Shown here: in pieces, positions 1 to 10,224 of the stretch
Position numbering within the stretch: position 1 is the stretch's first letter
How the letters are laid out: the number at the start of each line of letters is the position of its first letter
Source of the DNA: Sepiola atlantica
Lineage: Eukaryota > Mollusca > Cephalopoda > Sepiida > Sepiolidae
Direction of reading: 5' to 3'
Assembly: GCA_963556195.1 (NCBI GenBank)
Contig: OY744525.1
Span: forward strand, 20,851,343-20,915,342
Length of the DNA: 64,000 nucleotides
The notes under the pieces: generated by a model
What the model was told of the DNA's origin: nothing
Database searches by the model: none
The model's input: the letters and a program-made list of their open reading frames with translations, nothing else
Translations under genes and position numbers: made by a program

Positions 1-50
1 TTTTACAACTCAAATCCCGACATCTAGAACCACTGGGCCACTGCTGAATA
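1..50 (-). repeat. tRNA-like SINE head, cut by window edge
   Basis: On the minus strand this reads TGGCCCAGTGGTT, close to a tRNA A box, followed by a segment that is repeated almost exactly on the plus strand at about 1411-1443, just upstream of a hammerhead core. The piece therefore looks like the head of the same SINE family in opposite orientation, truncated by the window boundary. Its own B box and ribozyme, if present, lie outside. Confidence 0.5.
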
Positions 51-59
51 GTGATAATT

Positions 60-437
60 TTAACACTTGATCTGGTGGCTTGACGTCATAAGAGCGTTGA
101 ACTTAATGAAAGGAACGATGCATTTATAGTAATGCTGTGTTAATACTACACTTACAGTGCGCCGAGCATAGTTGATGTTGGGCTTTTTTAATTGAATGAA
201 CAATGCTTCCATTATGAGGAGACGAATACCGCAAAATGACACAGCAAGGATGGATGTACTATCAGTTAAAATATTTCTAAAATTATCTTTGGAGATGTTA
301 TGTGCTGTAAGGTGTTTGTAAATGGAGCTTTGAGAGGAGGTCAGGTGGCAAGTTAATCGACGTGAAATACTGGTTCTAGACATGCCAATATACGTGCTGT
401 TGGCAGAGACACATTCTCTGATAGGACATTTGAACAC
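60..437 (-). pseudogene. Penelope-like element GIY-YIG domain fragment (copy 1)
   Basis: The 125-residue frame begins MFKCPI.EC...STYIGM and continues to SSIYKHLTAH and MEALFIQLKKPNIN. The CxxxxC pair, the YIG core, the following T.SISRR basic stretch and the H-containing HL...H segment fit the zinc-finger-bearing GIY-YIG endonuclease at the C terminus of Penelope-like retroelements, which nicks target DNA during insertion. The reverse transcriptase that should precede it is absent, so this is a 5'-truncated remnant. A second copy lies head-to-head at 644-874. The part before about 165 shows no match in the second copy and may be readthrough. The family assignment is from motif memory, not a search. 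Confidence 0.6.
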
Positions 438-900
438 GTATATGGCATTACTAGTTTTTAGTAAGCCATTGTCGGTAGGATTATTTTTTATTAGTAAATT
501 GCTGAAGTAAATATATAGCCCCTGTAGATAATGACTTTAAAATTAGATTTATTATTTACTACAAAAGGTTTAAAACTAGCAATTTACTAATAAAAAATAA
601 TCCTACCGACAATGGCTTACTAAAAACTAGTAATGCCATATACGTGTTCAAATGTCCTATCGGAGAATGTGTCTCTGCCAACAGCACGTATATTGGCATG
701 ACTAGAACCAGTATTTCACGTCGATTTACTTGCCACCTGACCTCCTCTCAAAGCTCCATTTACAAACACCTTACAGCACATAACATCTCCAAAGATAATT
801 TTAGAAATATTTTAACCAATAGTACATCCTTCCTTCCTGTGTCATTTTGCGGTATTCGCCTCCCCATAAATTAAAAAAAGCCCAACATCAACCATGCTCG
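165..900. repeat. Large inverted repeat formed by two PLE fragments
   Basis: Left arm about 165-513 and right arm about 577-900 are reverse complements with few differences, separated by about 63 bases. The right arm lacks about 19 bases near its outer end relative to the left. Both arms carry the same GIY-YIG remnant, so this is a head-to-head pair of one retroelement end. Partial inverted copies are known for Penelope-like elements. Confidence 0.8.
644..874 (+). pseudogene. Penelope-like element GIY-YIG domain fragment (copy 2)
   Basis: A 76-residue frame repeats the first two thirds of copy 1 with a handful of substitutions: MFKCPIGEC, STYIGMTRTSISRR, SSIYKHLTAHNISKDNF, SFCGIRLPI. The frame stops early because about 19 bases are missing at its 3' end relative to copy 1. 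Downstream, at 1012-1044, there is a hairpin followed by GAAAACGT that resembles a decayed hammerhead core, a motif known from the terminal regions of Penelope-like elements. No reverse transcriptase is present. Confidence 0.6.
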
Positions 901-1011
901 TTATGAGGGGTGTGAAGGCATGTTGAAATGCTGTTGAATGTTTTTAATCACATGAAAACGTCTTCTTAAATAAATTCACTAATTTTATTTTGCATTGATA
1001 AATCATCCGCA

Positions 1012-1044
1012 TGAAGACGACCAATGATGGTCGAAAACGTTTGC
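1012..1044 (+). other. Degenerate hammerhead-like motif in PLE 3' region
   Basis: ATGAAGA is followed by the 5-bp stem CGACC/GGTCG with loop AATGAT and then AAAACGT. The layout copies CUGANGA, stem II, GAAAC, but C3/U4 are altered and an extra A sits in the second core strand. It is probably inactive. Its place about 140 bases after the GIY-YIG remnant fits a Penelope-like terminal region. Confidence 0.35.
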
Positions 1045-1410
1045 ATCAAATATGGAGATTTCCTACACTCCTTGGTTAATAGTACAAGATCTATCGTTCG
1101 ACGAATAGAAAGATTGGATCACAAAAGGAATAAACAGAAGTTGGCACTCCTGTTCAATCAGATATGTATTAAAGAAGAAATGTTGCCTAATTATACAATA
1201 TATATATATATAATATACTATGTTGGATCTGCTAAGGATAGATAGAGGAATTTCTGTAGAAAATCTTGAGTCGGAGGGCTCAATGTAAAAACAGAGCAAT
1301 AATAAAAGTTAAAAAGAAATAACTTGGACTAATATTCTAGTCATTTCACGTTGTAATTTTAATTCTTTTTGCCAGGAGCCTGACGAGAAGAAATGATATA
1401 TATATATATA

Positions 1411-1560
1411 ATGGTTCTAGATGTCGGGATTTGAGTTGTAAAATACTCAGAGTCCGGGGTTTCGAATCGCATGACCAGTAGTGAATAGTTATATCTCTAT
1501 GCTGATGAGTCCTGATTATAAAGGACGAAACATATACGTACATAGATAATAAACAAAACA
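1411..1560 (+). mobile_element. tRNA-like/hammerhead SINE, copy 1
   Basis: The element starts at the end of a (TA)n tract at TGGTTCTAGATGTC, has a B-box-like GGTTTCGAATCG at about 1459-1470, and carries a complete hammerhead ribozyme at 1496-1546. It ends in an A-rich AAACAAAACAAAC stretch that runs into another (TA)n. The inverted relative at 1-50 supplies the A-box-like part missing here. The combination of pol III boxes and a self-cleaving motif recurs at 10.04, 48.1, 50.4 and 53.0 kb. Confidence 0.6.
1485..1550 (+). ncRNA. Hammerhead ribozyme HH1 (type I)
   Basis: The core is intact: CUGAUGA at 1502-1508, helix II GUCC/GGAC (1509-1512 with 1523-1526) closed by a 10-nt loop, and GAAA at 1527-1530. 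Helix III is short (AC/GU, 1530-1531 with 1538-1539). The cleavage-site base is A1540. Helix I pairs UCUAUG (1496-1501) with CAUAGA (1541-1546), then continues weakly beyond an internal bulge. Predicted self-cleavage is after 1540. Open helix I with a minimal helix III is the type found in animal retroelements; such forms often work better as dimers. Activity is inferred from pairing only. Confidence 0.75.
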
Positions 1561-1599
1561 AACATTTATTATATATATATATATATATTAGTTGTACCT
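1561..1599. repeat. (TA)n microsatellite
   Basis: Short TA tract directly after the hammerhead SINE and before a dispersed repeat. Confidence 0.8.
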
Positions 1600-1900
1600 A
1601 GCTATAATAATATTGTCATCATTATTATATAGAAATATTATTCTTTTATATAGAAGTAAAGGGACTTATTATTTTTCCATCTAATTTATATAGGTATTTG
1701 TAGTGTGTACAGACACATGTATGTAAATTAAATGGCCAATGCAGAAAAAAGAGAGTCACTCTTTTTCCAAACGCTCACAGACATCAATCAATATAAGAGA
1801 GTGGTTGAATCAACATAGGGTGCGAGAGGCAAGGGAAGTACATAGAGAGTGAAAAGAGCGAGACAGGTGACTTGTTCAGTTAATTATGAAATAAGGAATA
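1600..1900 (+). repeat. Dispersed repeat R1, copy a
   Basis: This stretch matches 6395-6650 in the same orientation, including TAGAAGTAAA, the flanks of a CATCTAATTT/AAATTAGATG-type hairpin, GAGAGTCACTC and GGTGACTTGTTCAGTTAATTA. It has no coding potential. Both copies follow (TA)n, so it is an interspersed repeat of unknown class. Confidence 0.65.
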
Positions 1901-2223
1901 TCTCAGCATGTATTTTGTGTTATTAAAATATGTAAGAAAAAGAGCTTAAGGAAGCCAACGTGAAAGAACAAATAGAAAAACGAGATTTTAAAAATTGAAT
2001 GAAAATTAAACAAATGCTAAAAAGAAAAATGATTGAAAAATATTTAATAAGTTTTTTTGTCTATGTCTAATATACATATGTATAAAAAGCTGGTCCATTG
2101 AACATAATAATTAAAGGGTTCCCTAATCGGCCAGGCGACTTGGGTTCAATCCTCGGTCGAGTCATGCAAAAGACTTAACAAATGAAAATTGATACCAGAG
2201 CCTCTTATAGAGGCATTGACACA
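1901..2223. other. AT-rich spacer with a B-box-like relic
   Basis: No gene seen. At about 2130-2155 the sequence TGGGTTCAATCC resembles a tRNA B box, so a worn SINE head may be present. It runs into the 37-bp satellite. Confidence 0.35.
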
Positions 2224-4155
2224 TCTAGAAATGCTATTTTAAACTTACGCATGACAGACTGACAAATTGATATTTCAAACTTGACAGACAGTTTCTAATA
2301 GAAATATCTGAACTCATCTAGAAATCCTATTTTAAACTTAAGTATGACAGCCTGACAAAAATGCTATTTGAAACTTCAGTATGACAGACTGACAAAAATG
2401 CTATTTGAAACTTAAGTATGACAGACTGACAAAAATGCTATTTGAAACTTAAGTATGACAGACTGACAAAAATGCTATTTGAAACTTAAGTATGACAGCC
2501 TGACAAAAATGCTATTTTAAACTTAAGTATGATAGCCTGACAAAAATGCTATTTGAAACTTAAGTATGACAGACTGACAAAAATGCTATTTGAAACTTGT
2601 ATGACCACTGACAAAAATGCTATTTGAAACTTAAGTATGACAGACTGACAAAAATGCTATTTGAAACTTAAGTATGACAGACTGACAAAAATGCTATTTG
2701 AAACTTGTATGACCACTGACAAAAATGCTATTTGAAACTTAAGTATGACAGACTGACAAAAATGCTATTTGAAACTTAAGTATGACAGACTGACAAAAAT
2801 GCTATTTGAAACTTAAGTATGACAGACTGACAAAAATGCTATTTGAAACTTAAGTATGACAGACTGACAAAAATGCTATTTTAAACTTAAGTATGACAGA
2901 CTGACAAAAATGCTATTTTAAACTTAAGTATGACAGACTGACAAAAATGCTATTTGAAACTTAAGTATGACAGACTGACAAAAATGCTATTTGAAACTTA
3001 AGTATGACAGACTGACAAAAATGCTATTTGAAACTTAAGTATGACAGACTGACAAAAATGCTATTTGAAACTTAAGTATGACAGACTGACAAAAATGCTA
3101 TTTGAAACTTAAGTATGACAGACTGACAAAAATGCTATTTTAAACTTAAGTATGACAGACTGACAAAAATGCTATTTTAAACTTAAGTATGACAGACTGA
3201 CAAAAATGCTATTTGAAACTTAAGTATGACAGACTGACAAAAATGCTATTTGAAACTTAAGTATGACAGACTGACAAAAATGCTATTTGAAACTTAAGTA
3301 TGACCACTGACAAAAATGCTATTTGAAACTTAAGTATGACAGACTGACAAAAATGCTATTTGAAACTTAAGTATGACAGCCTGACAAAAATGCTATTTGA
3401 AACTTAAGTATGACAGCCTGACAAAAATGCTATTTAAAACTTAAGTATGACAGCCTGACAAAAATGCTATTTGAAACTCAAGTATGACAGACTGACAAAA
3501 ATGCTATTTGAAACTCAAGTATGACAGACTGACAAAAATGCTATTTGAAACTTAAGTATGACAGCCTGACAAAAATGCTATTTGAAACTTAAGTATGACA
3601 GACTGACAAAAATGCTATTTGAAACTTCAGTATGACAGACTGACAAAAATGCTATTTTAAAGTTCAGTATGACAGACTGACAAAAATGCTATTTGAAACT
3701 TAAGTATGAAAGCCTGACAAAAATGCTATTTGAAACTTAAGTATGACAGCCTGACAAAAATGCTATTTGAAACTTAAGTATGACAGACTGACAAAAATGC
3801 TATTTGAAACTTAAGTATGACAGACTGACAAAAATGCTATTTGAAACTTCAGTATGACAGACTGACAAAAATGCGATTTTAAACTTTAGTATGATAGACT
3901 GACAAAAATGCGATTTTAAACTTCAGTATGACAGACTGACAAAAATGCTATTTTAAACTTAAGTATGACAGCCTGATAAAAATGCTATTTGAAACTTAAG
4001 TATGACAGACTGACAAAAATGCTATTTTAAACTTAAGTATGACAGACTGACAAAAATGCTATTTTAAACTTAAGTATGACCACTGACAAAAATGCTATTT
4101 GAAACTTAAGTATGACAGCCTGACAAAAATGCTATTTTAAACTCGACAGACAGAG
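2224..4155 (+). repeat. 37-bp satellite array, about 52 units
   Basis: Head-to-tail units of 37 bp built from AAAAATGCTATTTGAAAC and TTAAGTATGACAGACTGAC. Units differ by one or a few substitutions (GACAGCC for GACAGAC, TTTAAAC for TTGAAAC), with several 3-bp-shorter units (GACCACTGAC). There are no unique spacers, so it is not a CRISPR array, and no frame is open through it. The same family occurs inverted at 14.56-16.64 kb and again at 55.1-55.5 kb. Confidence 0.95.
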
Positions 4156-5280
4156 CCCTCTTAGGAGATGCTAAAATAATAATGGAAAAATATGGCAGCA
4201 GAGAATGAAGAATTCTACAATGTAAGGGGTTTATATTAAAGAATATTGAAGAATAGAATGGAATAAAAGGCTGAAAATGAAGAGAATCCGTTTGTAGAAA
4301 AATGAAGACAGAACCAACATGGCAGCCAAACAAATTTCATGCAAAAACGAAGAATATACAAACGAAGAGAATTGTACATTACAGCAAAGACCAAAAGCAA
4401 GAGAAGTATACGCGAACAGGAAAGCGAGAAAGTAAAACGTGTAAGGTAAAGGCAAATAAGATTATAAAGAAAGGAAGGAACGATGGGGGGGGGGGAGAAT
4501 ATTAATGGTAGAAAAATATAATGCTGGAAAAATGTAGGAAATTTGGTTATGTTGAGTTTCGAAGAAAAAAGAAGAAAACAATGCGATGATAGTTTTGTTT
4601 TGCTCTTTTTTTTTATTCTTCTCTGTATACTAATGCTGCAGGCAAACTGGTCGTGAACATAGAGTGATTAGAAAAAAAGTGGGAATTCCAACACCTTCAG
4701 GGAATGGCTTTCTGCAGAGCAATTCTACTCCTCAAACAAAAGGTGTATAGATTGCTTAAAAACAAAAAAATAATAATAATAATTTGCAGTGACTGGTTCG
4801 ATCATTGCTCGGTGTGGCAACGAATTTTGGAACAGTGTGCGCACAATGTCAGGTTGCTAAGAAACGCGAAGCCAATAAAACATCTCTTTCCAATTGATCA
4901 TACAACGATAATCATAATGATAGTTGGTACACTATATTAATTGTATTGTCTGCCAGATAGTCTGTCAGAAGTCATTTAAAATGATGAAAAAGCTGGCAAT
5001 TTTTTTTTTTTTTTTTTTCGTGGAATTTTACGTGTGGATTTCTTTAGGCCATTCTTGTCTGAATTTCGCGATGAGGAAGTAACATTATGTACATTGTTTA
5101 TTTTCGGACTATTGTCCTCATCACCGTTGATATTTATACATATGCTAGACTCACCCGTGACCCGTTGGGTCGGAACCACTACAACTATTTGTTCCACTTT
5201 GATTTGAAATTCAAAAACTGTAGTAAATCTGTTAAGAAAATCTTCTAGCATCGCTAATAATAAGTCTCTTTACTTACATA
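4156..5280. other. A-rich spacer, no gene recognised
   Basis: A-rich sequence with homopolymer runs (G at 4486-4495, T at about 5000-5018). Short frames here are compositionally biased (K-rich or S/F-rich) and match nothing I know. Confidence 0.5.
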
Positions 5281-5304
5281 TCATCATCATCATCATCATC
5301 ATCA

Positions 5305-5361
<57 letters not shown>
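5281..5361. repeat. (TCA)n then (TTA)n microsatellite
   Basis: About 9 TCA units followed by about 17 TTA units. Confidence 0.95.
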
Positions 5362-5363
<2 letters not shown>

Positions 5364-5826
5364 ACAGTGCACACTCTCAGTATAAAATGACGAAAAAATA
5401 GTATGCTTCGCTAGTGTTCGCACTAATATTCATGTTCATATAAAATAACGTCTCAATCGGTGAAATTGAAAAAGAAGAAATAAGAAAGACAGGCAGAAAA
5501 CGTCTTCGACTGGAAAGTTAAAAAAAAAAGAAAGAAAAAAAACGAAAGAAAAAAGCATATCAATCGATATAGAAAGAATAATAAAAAAAAATCTCATTAT
5601 GGAATAGGGTTTTTCCGAGTTTGTTTTAGACAAGGGGGGTTGTCGGACTTGCTATTTGATTTCTCCATTCGCCTAAACAAGTAGAATGGTTTCGTCGAGT
5701 AGTTTATTTTACTCACTAAATTTTATGTGATACGGTGGATATATATGAATATATCTATATTGATTTATGAACAAATAAATACACATTGGTCTTTATTATA
5801 GAGTGGAGGATCATTATTATTTATTA
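5362..5826. other. AT-rich spacer
   Basis: Purine-rich on the plus strand with several A runs. No coding or RNA signal recognised. Confidence 0.4.
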
Positions 5827-6345
5827 CTAGCACAAAGACCCGACGTTGCTCGGGATTGAATGAGGATCACTATGTACTTTTTCACAGTGTTCATAACACC
5901 ATATTACTTTCTTTGTTTTTACTGCTCCCTTCCTCCCTCCTTCCGTTTCACACCCTAATAGAGTCAGAAGAAGCTGAAATGTTGAAAACCATGAATCAGT
6001 GTCTTATACATATGGTTGTAATTTTATATGTATTTGAAGTTTTAAGGGGGTTCTGTCCCCATAGCTCCTTTCGAGGTAGGGGCACGTAGATATTTGATAC
6101 AGAGAATAATGTAGAGATTCAGGACCACTTCCATTGTCTTCTCCAGAGAATTTTATACATATGACATAAATTTCATCAAAATAGGACATATTTGAAATTT
6201 TAAAGGGAGGTTATGTCCTTAGGAGTGCACTTAGATTTTCGGGGACATTTGTCTTCCCCGGTAAATTTTACATAAGAATACACTTTTAGATTTTATGTAG
6301 ATTCTCTGACGTTTTTTTCTTATAGGGAACACACAAACATCACAC
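5827..6345 (-). mobile_element. Helitron-like 3' end and body (non-autonomous)
   Basis: On the minus strand the segment ends CCCGAGCAACGTCGGG, a hairpin with a 5-bp stem, then a spacer and CTAG before T. This is the 3' signature of Helitrons, which insert between A and T. The following 500 bases match 39.6-40.16 kb in opposite orientation, including stretches around GAAGAAGCTGAAATG and the AATTTTA.ACATA boxes. I could not fix a 5' TC end. No Rep/helicase is encoded. Confidence 0.5.
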
Positions 6346-6365
6346 ATATACACAGACATTAAATG

Positions 6366-6401
<36 letters not shown>
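6366..6401. repeat. (TA)n microsatellite
   Basis: About 18 TA units between a Helitron-like segment and repeat R1 copy b. Confidence 0.95.
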
Positions 6402-6405
<4 letters not shown>

Positions 6406-6650
6406 TAGACGTATTACTATCCTTTATTATTCTTGTGTAGAAGTAAAAGAGACTTATTAGTTTGCCATCTAATTTGCATACATATTTGTAGTGTGTGCAC
6501 GTATGTAAATTAGATGGTGGCGCTAGAAAAGAGAGTCACTCTTTCTCTCTTATTAGAGAGTGTTGAGTAAACATATAGTGGCAAGAGCAATACATAGATA
6601 GCTAAGAGAGAGAGATGGGTGACTTGTTCAGTTAATTATAAATTACATCT
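6395..6650 (+). repeat. Dispersed repeat R1, copy b
   Basis: Direct-orientation relative of 1600-1900. It contains an imperfect hairpin between CCATCTAATTTGCATAC and GTATGTAAATTAGATGG. Confidence 0.65.
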
Positions 6651-7065
6651 AATTATTCCAAGTCAAACATAACTCAATCCCAGAACCACGGTATATTTTA
6701 GGGTGTATTATCTGTAATTAAAGTATATATGAAAACAGCCTTAGGGAAACAAACGTTGATGAATTCAGACTTCGTATAATAATTATATAACCTCGCAAGG
6801 GAAATCGATGGGTGTGAAGAAATATTGTCAGAAACGTTACGGCCCAACGCTCGATGATTGTATGAAGATTAAAAAACGAAAATGAGAAAATATATCGGGA
6901 AATGATCGCAAAGAAAGGAACGTGCGTGCGTATGGGAAGAACAATCCAATCATTTTGATTGAAAATATTTATGTCAGCAACAAAGGCAGAATCAAAAAAA
7001 ATATCAAAACATAAGTAGTATAATTATTAGAATTATATAAAATGGAAATAATATTCCAACGTAAT
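6651..7065. other. AT-rich spacer
   Basis: Nothing recognised. The last 30 bases (ATAATATTCCAAC...) are also found just left of the palindrome at 51.46 kb, so the repeat unit may begin here. Confidence 0.4.
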
Positions 7066-7325
7066 GGAAAATGAAAAAAAGAAAAACCAAAATATTATTT
7101 ATGTATTCGTCAACGTTTCGTCTTTATTTCAAGACTTCCTCGGGATGATTGGATTGAAGAAATAACACACAAGTATAAATATTTGAAAACGAACCAAACC
7201 TTTTTCAAATATTTTGTACTTGTTTTTTATTTCTTCAATCCAATCATCCCGAGGAAGTCTTGAAATAAAGACGAAACGTTGATGAATACATAAATAATAT
7301 TTTGGTTTTCCTTTTTTCATTTTCC
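7066..7325. repeat. TA-flanked palindromic repeat P1 (copy a)
   Basis: Left arm 7066 to about 7190 and right arm about 7200-7325 are near-perfect reverse complements around a short centre. Each arm contains the block AAGTCTT..AATAAAGAC followed by GAAACGTTGATG. The copy at 51486-51742 is closely related, and 11241-11580 shares the same block. In the 11-kb version the block is preceded by CTGATGA, so the arms look like worn hammerhead modules. A (TA)n tract follows. Confidence 0.8.
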
Positions 7326-7356
<31 letters not shown>

Positions 7357-7362
7357 CACATA

Positions 7363-8721
7363 CAGGGTGACCCCCAAAAAACGGGCTCCCGTGTACACTT
7401 TATGTGATATCTCCTTTATTTATTCACCGATTGCCCTTATTTTACAGGACATGGCAGAATCAACGACCGTGAGTACACCAATACCTCAGTGGGAGCTGGG
7501 ACAATGAATACACTGTGTTAAATTTTACTACAAGACAGGCTCGTTTAAGAAAACCCAGGACAGTTTCATGCATCAGTTCGAATGTGAAAAGGCTCCATCC
7601 AAAAGCAGAATTCAGAACTGGGTGGACCACTTCGAGAAGTATGGGACCGTGGAGAACCTCAACGCTGCCAGGTAGAAACGTCCAAGCCACTCGGGACGTC
7701 CCAAGAAGCGGACAGCTGAGCTGGTCGAAAGTGTGAGAGAGTCTCTCCAGGAGAATCTGACACGCTCTGTGCGTAAGCGAAGTCAGTCCCTCGGTATCTC
7801 CCGTGAGACTTGCAGGAGAGTGCTGGTGAACGATATCAGGGCTTACCCATACAGAATACAGACGCTGCAGACCCTTACAGCCTCAGACAAGAAGCAGAGG
7901 ATCGCTATGGCAGTCAAGATGCTCGATAAGATCGAGGAGACACCAGGTTTCCTTAACCTCCTTTGGACCTCAGATGAAGCCCACTTCCATCTTGACAGAA
8001 AGGCGAACTCCAAGACAAATGTTTTCTGGGGGTCCTCCAGACCCAATGAAGTAGCCACTAAGCCCCTACACTCTCCTAATTGCACTGTGTGGGCTGCAAT
8101 CTTGGTCAGAGGCATCATCGGACCAATCTTCATCGAAGAATCTGGCGCAGCAGTCACAGTCACCAAGGAGCGGTATGTGGAGGTCCTCAAAACCTTCAAG
8201 AGTGAGCTCCAGACCCTCTACCCGTCGCTCATGAGCAAGTTCTGGTTCCAGCAAGATGGAGCAAGTTCTCAAACCTGTCCCGAGATTGGCTGAAAGAGAA
8301 CTTCGGAGGCCGAGTGATCAGTCTCAAGACTAATTTTGAGTGGCCACCCCATAGCCCGGACCTAAGCCCCCCAGATTTTTTCCTTTGGAGCTATCTTAAG
8401 GACAGAGTGTATGCAGAGAAACCCAGAACCATCACGGAACTCAAGGAAGCCATCAGGGAGGAGATGAGAACCATTCCCAATTCAGTCTGTAAGAACGTCA
8501 TGGGCAACTTCGTTCTGCGCCTCAAGAAATGCACAGAGCTAAAAGGAGGCCATCTCGAACACATGGTGTAGAACGGAGAAAAAGGCCAAATACGCTAGTG
8601 TTTTGATGTCATGTTTTGAATATAATAAACTAGTTATGACAAAAAATTCATTTCATTTGGACGAAACACTAAGAAATGGGGCCTAATTAGAGTTGGGGCC
8701 CGTTTTTTTGGGGTCACCCTG
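7363..8721 (+). mobile_element. Tc1/mariner-superfamily DNA transposon, full length but dead
   Basis: The ends are inverted: CAGGGTGACCCCCAAAAAAC at 7363 and its complement at 8702-8721, extending about 26 bp with one or two mismatches. TA sits immediately outside both ends (7361-7362, 8722-8723), the target duplication of this superfamily. The 1.36-kb length and single-gene content are typical. It landed beside the TA tract that follows palindrome P1. The transposase is broken (see 7451-8571). Confidence 0.9.
7451..8571 (+). pseudogene. Tc1/mariner-type transposase pseudogene (D,D,D)
   Basis: One transposase can be followed from ATG at 7451 to TAG at 8569. In-frame stops occur at about 7505 (TGA) and 7672 (TAG), and a frameshift lies between about 8260 and 8300. 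The N-terminal part has helix-turn-helix features (GSFKKTQDSF, KSRIQNWVDHFEKYGT, then SLGISRETCRRVL). The catalytic part shows SDEAHFHL (first D), WFQQDGAS (second D, codon 8255) and SPDLSPPDFFLWSYLKDRVY (third D, codon 8374). Spacing between the second and third D is about 39 residues allowing for the frameshift, so this is not the classic 34D/34E pattern. The closing GGHLEHMV also fits this subgroup. It would have cut and pasted the element; it cannot now. Confidence 0.85.
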
Positions 8722-8744
8722 TATTTTTTTGCGTTAACACAAAG

Positions 8745-8965
8745 GTTTATGTTGTAGCTCAATAGTGTACAACTAGAGCTCTTAGTCTTTCATCATGTAA
8801 ACTTTAGTAATTCAGAGAAACATTCCATATTTCCTTCAAAAACACTTTTATTTACAAACAATTGTTTCTGCCCATTTCAAGAGCATAATTTTCATGATAT
8901 ATAAAATATCACTGATATTCATGAGAAGGCTTATAAAAATTTATATATTCATGAGGAGTGTATAA
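8745..8965 (-). repeat. Dispersed repeat R2, copy a (core-deleted hammerhead relative)
   Basis: On the minus strand this matches 49990-50230, including TTGAAATGGGCAGAAACAATTGT and GGAAATATGGAATGTTTCT in part. The partner copy holds a hammerhead-like fold; here the CUGAUGA segment is missing between TTTATA and AGCC, so this copy should be inactive. Confidence 0.6.
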
Positions 8966-9239
8966 AAATTTCCACAGTCAAGCTGAAAAAATTAAATTAA
9001 ATTAAAATGCATTTTTATGCATTTTAATGTTTTCGGAACGGCTACACGAATGCAATCATATTTTACTGGCCTGCCGAGATCTATGATTGCATTTATGTAG
9101 CCATTGACCACATTTTTATAGACACACATAAACATATACATACATATGTACACACATATACACACACATAACCATATAAACATACACACACACATAACTA
9201 TCTACACACCTACATATATATATATATATATACACACAT

Positions 9240-9288
<49 letters not shown>

Positions 9289-9663
9289 ACAACGGAAAAC
9301 CCACATGGCGTGTGGAGGTCGTGACTTGGGCCGATGCGAAAATACTGCTCCATCTGTATAAAAAAAAATGAATGAGTACGGATTGCAATCCAGGTTTCAT
9401 CTGCCTGGAAAATTTCCTTATTTTCTTCTTTCATACGAGCACTGAAGATAGCCACCCCAAGAAATAAATGCATTGGATACAGGAACATTTTATAAATATC
9501 TTAATGGTAGGCTGAAACAATTGTATGCTAGTAATAAAAAGCAGACATTTAATGTGGTTTAAATTAAATTAAAATACTCTTCTATCACAGCTCTAGCTTC
9601 ACACTATTGAGCTATTACAATGGCTTAATGTTGTAAAATTTATATTTTTTAATACTAAAATTT

Positions 9664-9712
<49 letters not shown>

Positions 9713-10036
9713 ATTGTTAAAGCAAAAAAGTAAACTATTTGTGATACATGAATCACCTTTTCAATCGGTTTCAAGCCAGACATTTCTTTTTTTCAGAAAC
9801 GGTTAAACAAAGGATTTGCCATCTTCCAGTAAGCTCCAGTGGGTTTGTGAATTATATCTGCAAGGATCCATGGGTTGAAAGAGAAAGACGCTTTTAACTT
9901 AATGGCAAACAAGTAAAAAAAAACAAAAAGGTAAAAGGTTGATTGTAAATACCTATATTATCATTCGGGGTGGGGGATATTATCGGAATAATTATTGAAT
10001 TATAAAAAACAATCTAACTGAAAAAAGTATATATGT
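8966..10036. other. Microsatellite-rich spacer
   Basis: Holds (CA/TA) tracts at about 9120-9286 and (TA)n at 9667-9706, plus an imperfect inverted repeat around TGCAATCAT/ATGATTGCA at 9051-9092. Frames here translate to IYIYIY repeats. No gene recognised. Confidence 0.6.
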
Positions 10037-10145
10037 GTATTGCGTGGCCGGCTGTTCGGGTTTCGAATCTATACACGGATATGCTCACTATGTCTAAGCC
10101 ACACTGATGATTCATAAACGACGAAACAGCTGTCTGTGGATTACT
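10037..10145 (+). mobile_element. tRNA-like/hammerhead SINE, copy 2 (5' truncated)
   Basis: A B-box-like GGGTTTCGAATCT at about 10058-10070 is followed 34 bases later by a hammerhead fold at 10098-10140. The copy lies between short TA-rich stretches. The pair of signals and their spacing match copy 4 at 52.97-53.07 kb, with which it shares GGCC..TTCGGGTTT.GAATCT. Confidence 0.55.
10098..10140 (+). ncRNA. Hammerhead ribozyme HH2 (type I)
   Basis: CUGAUGA at 10104-10110 and GAAAC at 10123-10127. Helix III AC/GU encloses AGCT, and the cleavage base is C10134. Helix I pairs CCACA (10099-10103) with UGUGG (10135-10139) perfectly. Helix II is weak: UC/GA with a U.C mismatch next to the core where G-C is normal. 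This should reduce activity. The sequence from GACGAAAC to UGUGG is identical to HH3, so the family has kept it. Confidence 0.6.
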
Positions 10146-10224
10146 ATATTTTATATATATATGATAAACATAGTTGTATTATTTAGTGAAGGAGTGCTCA
10201 ATAGCGATGATATGGCTTGAGACT

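Noticed and set aside
2224..4155. CRISPR-like array of regular repeats
   Set aside because: The 37-bp units are contiguous, with no unique spacers, and the DNA is eukaryotic.
7843..8272. Minus-strand frames of 118 and 68 residues
   Set aside because: Antisense shadows of the mariner transposase.
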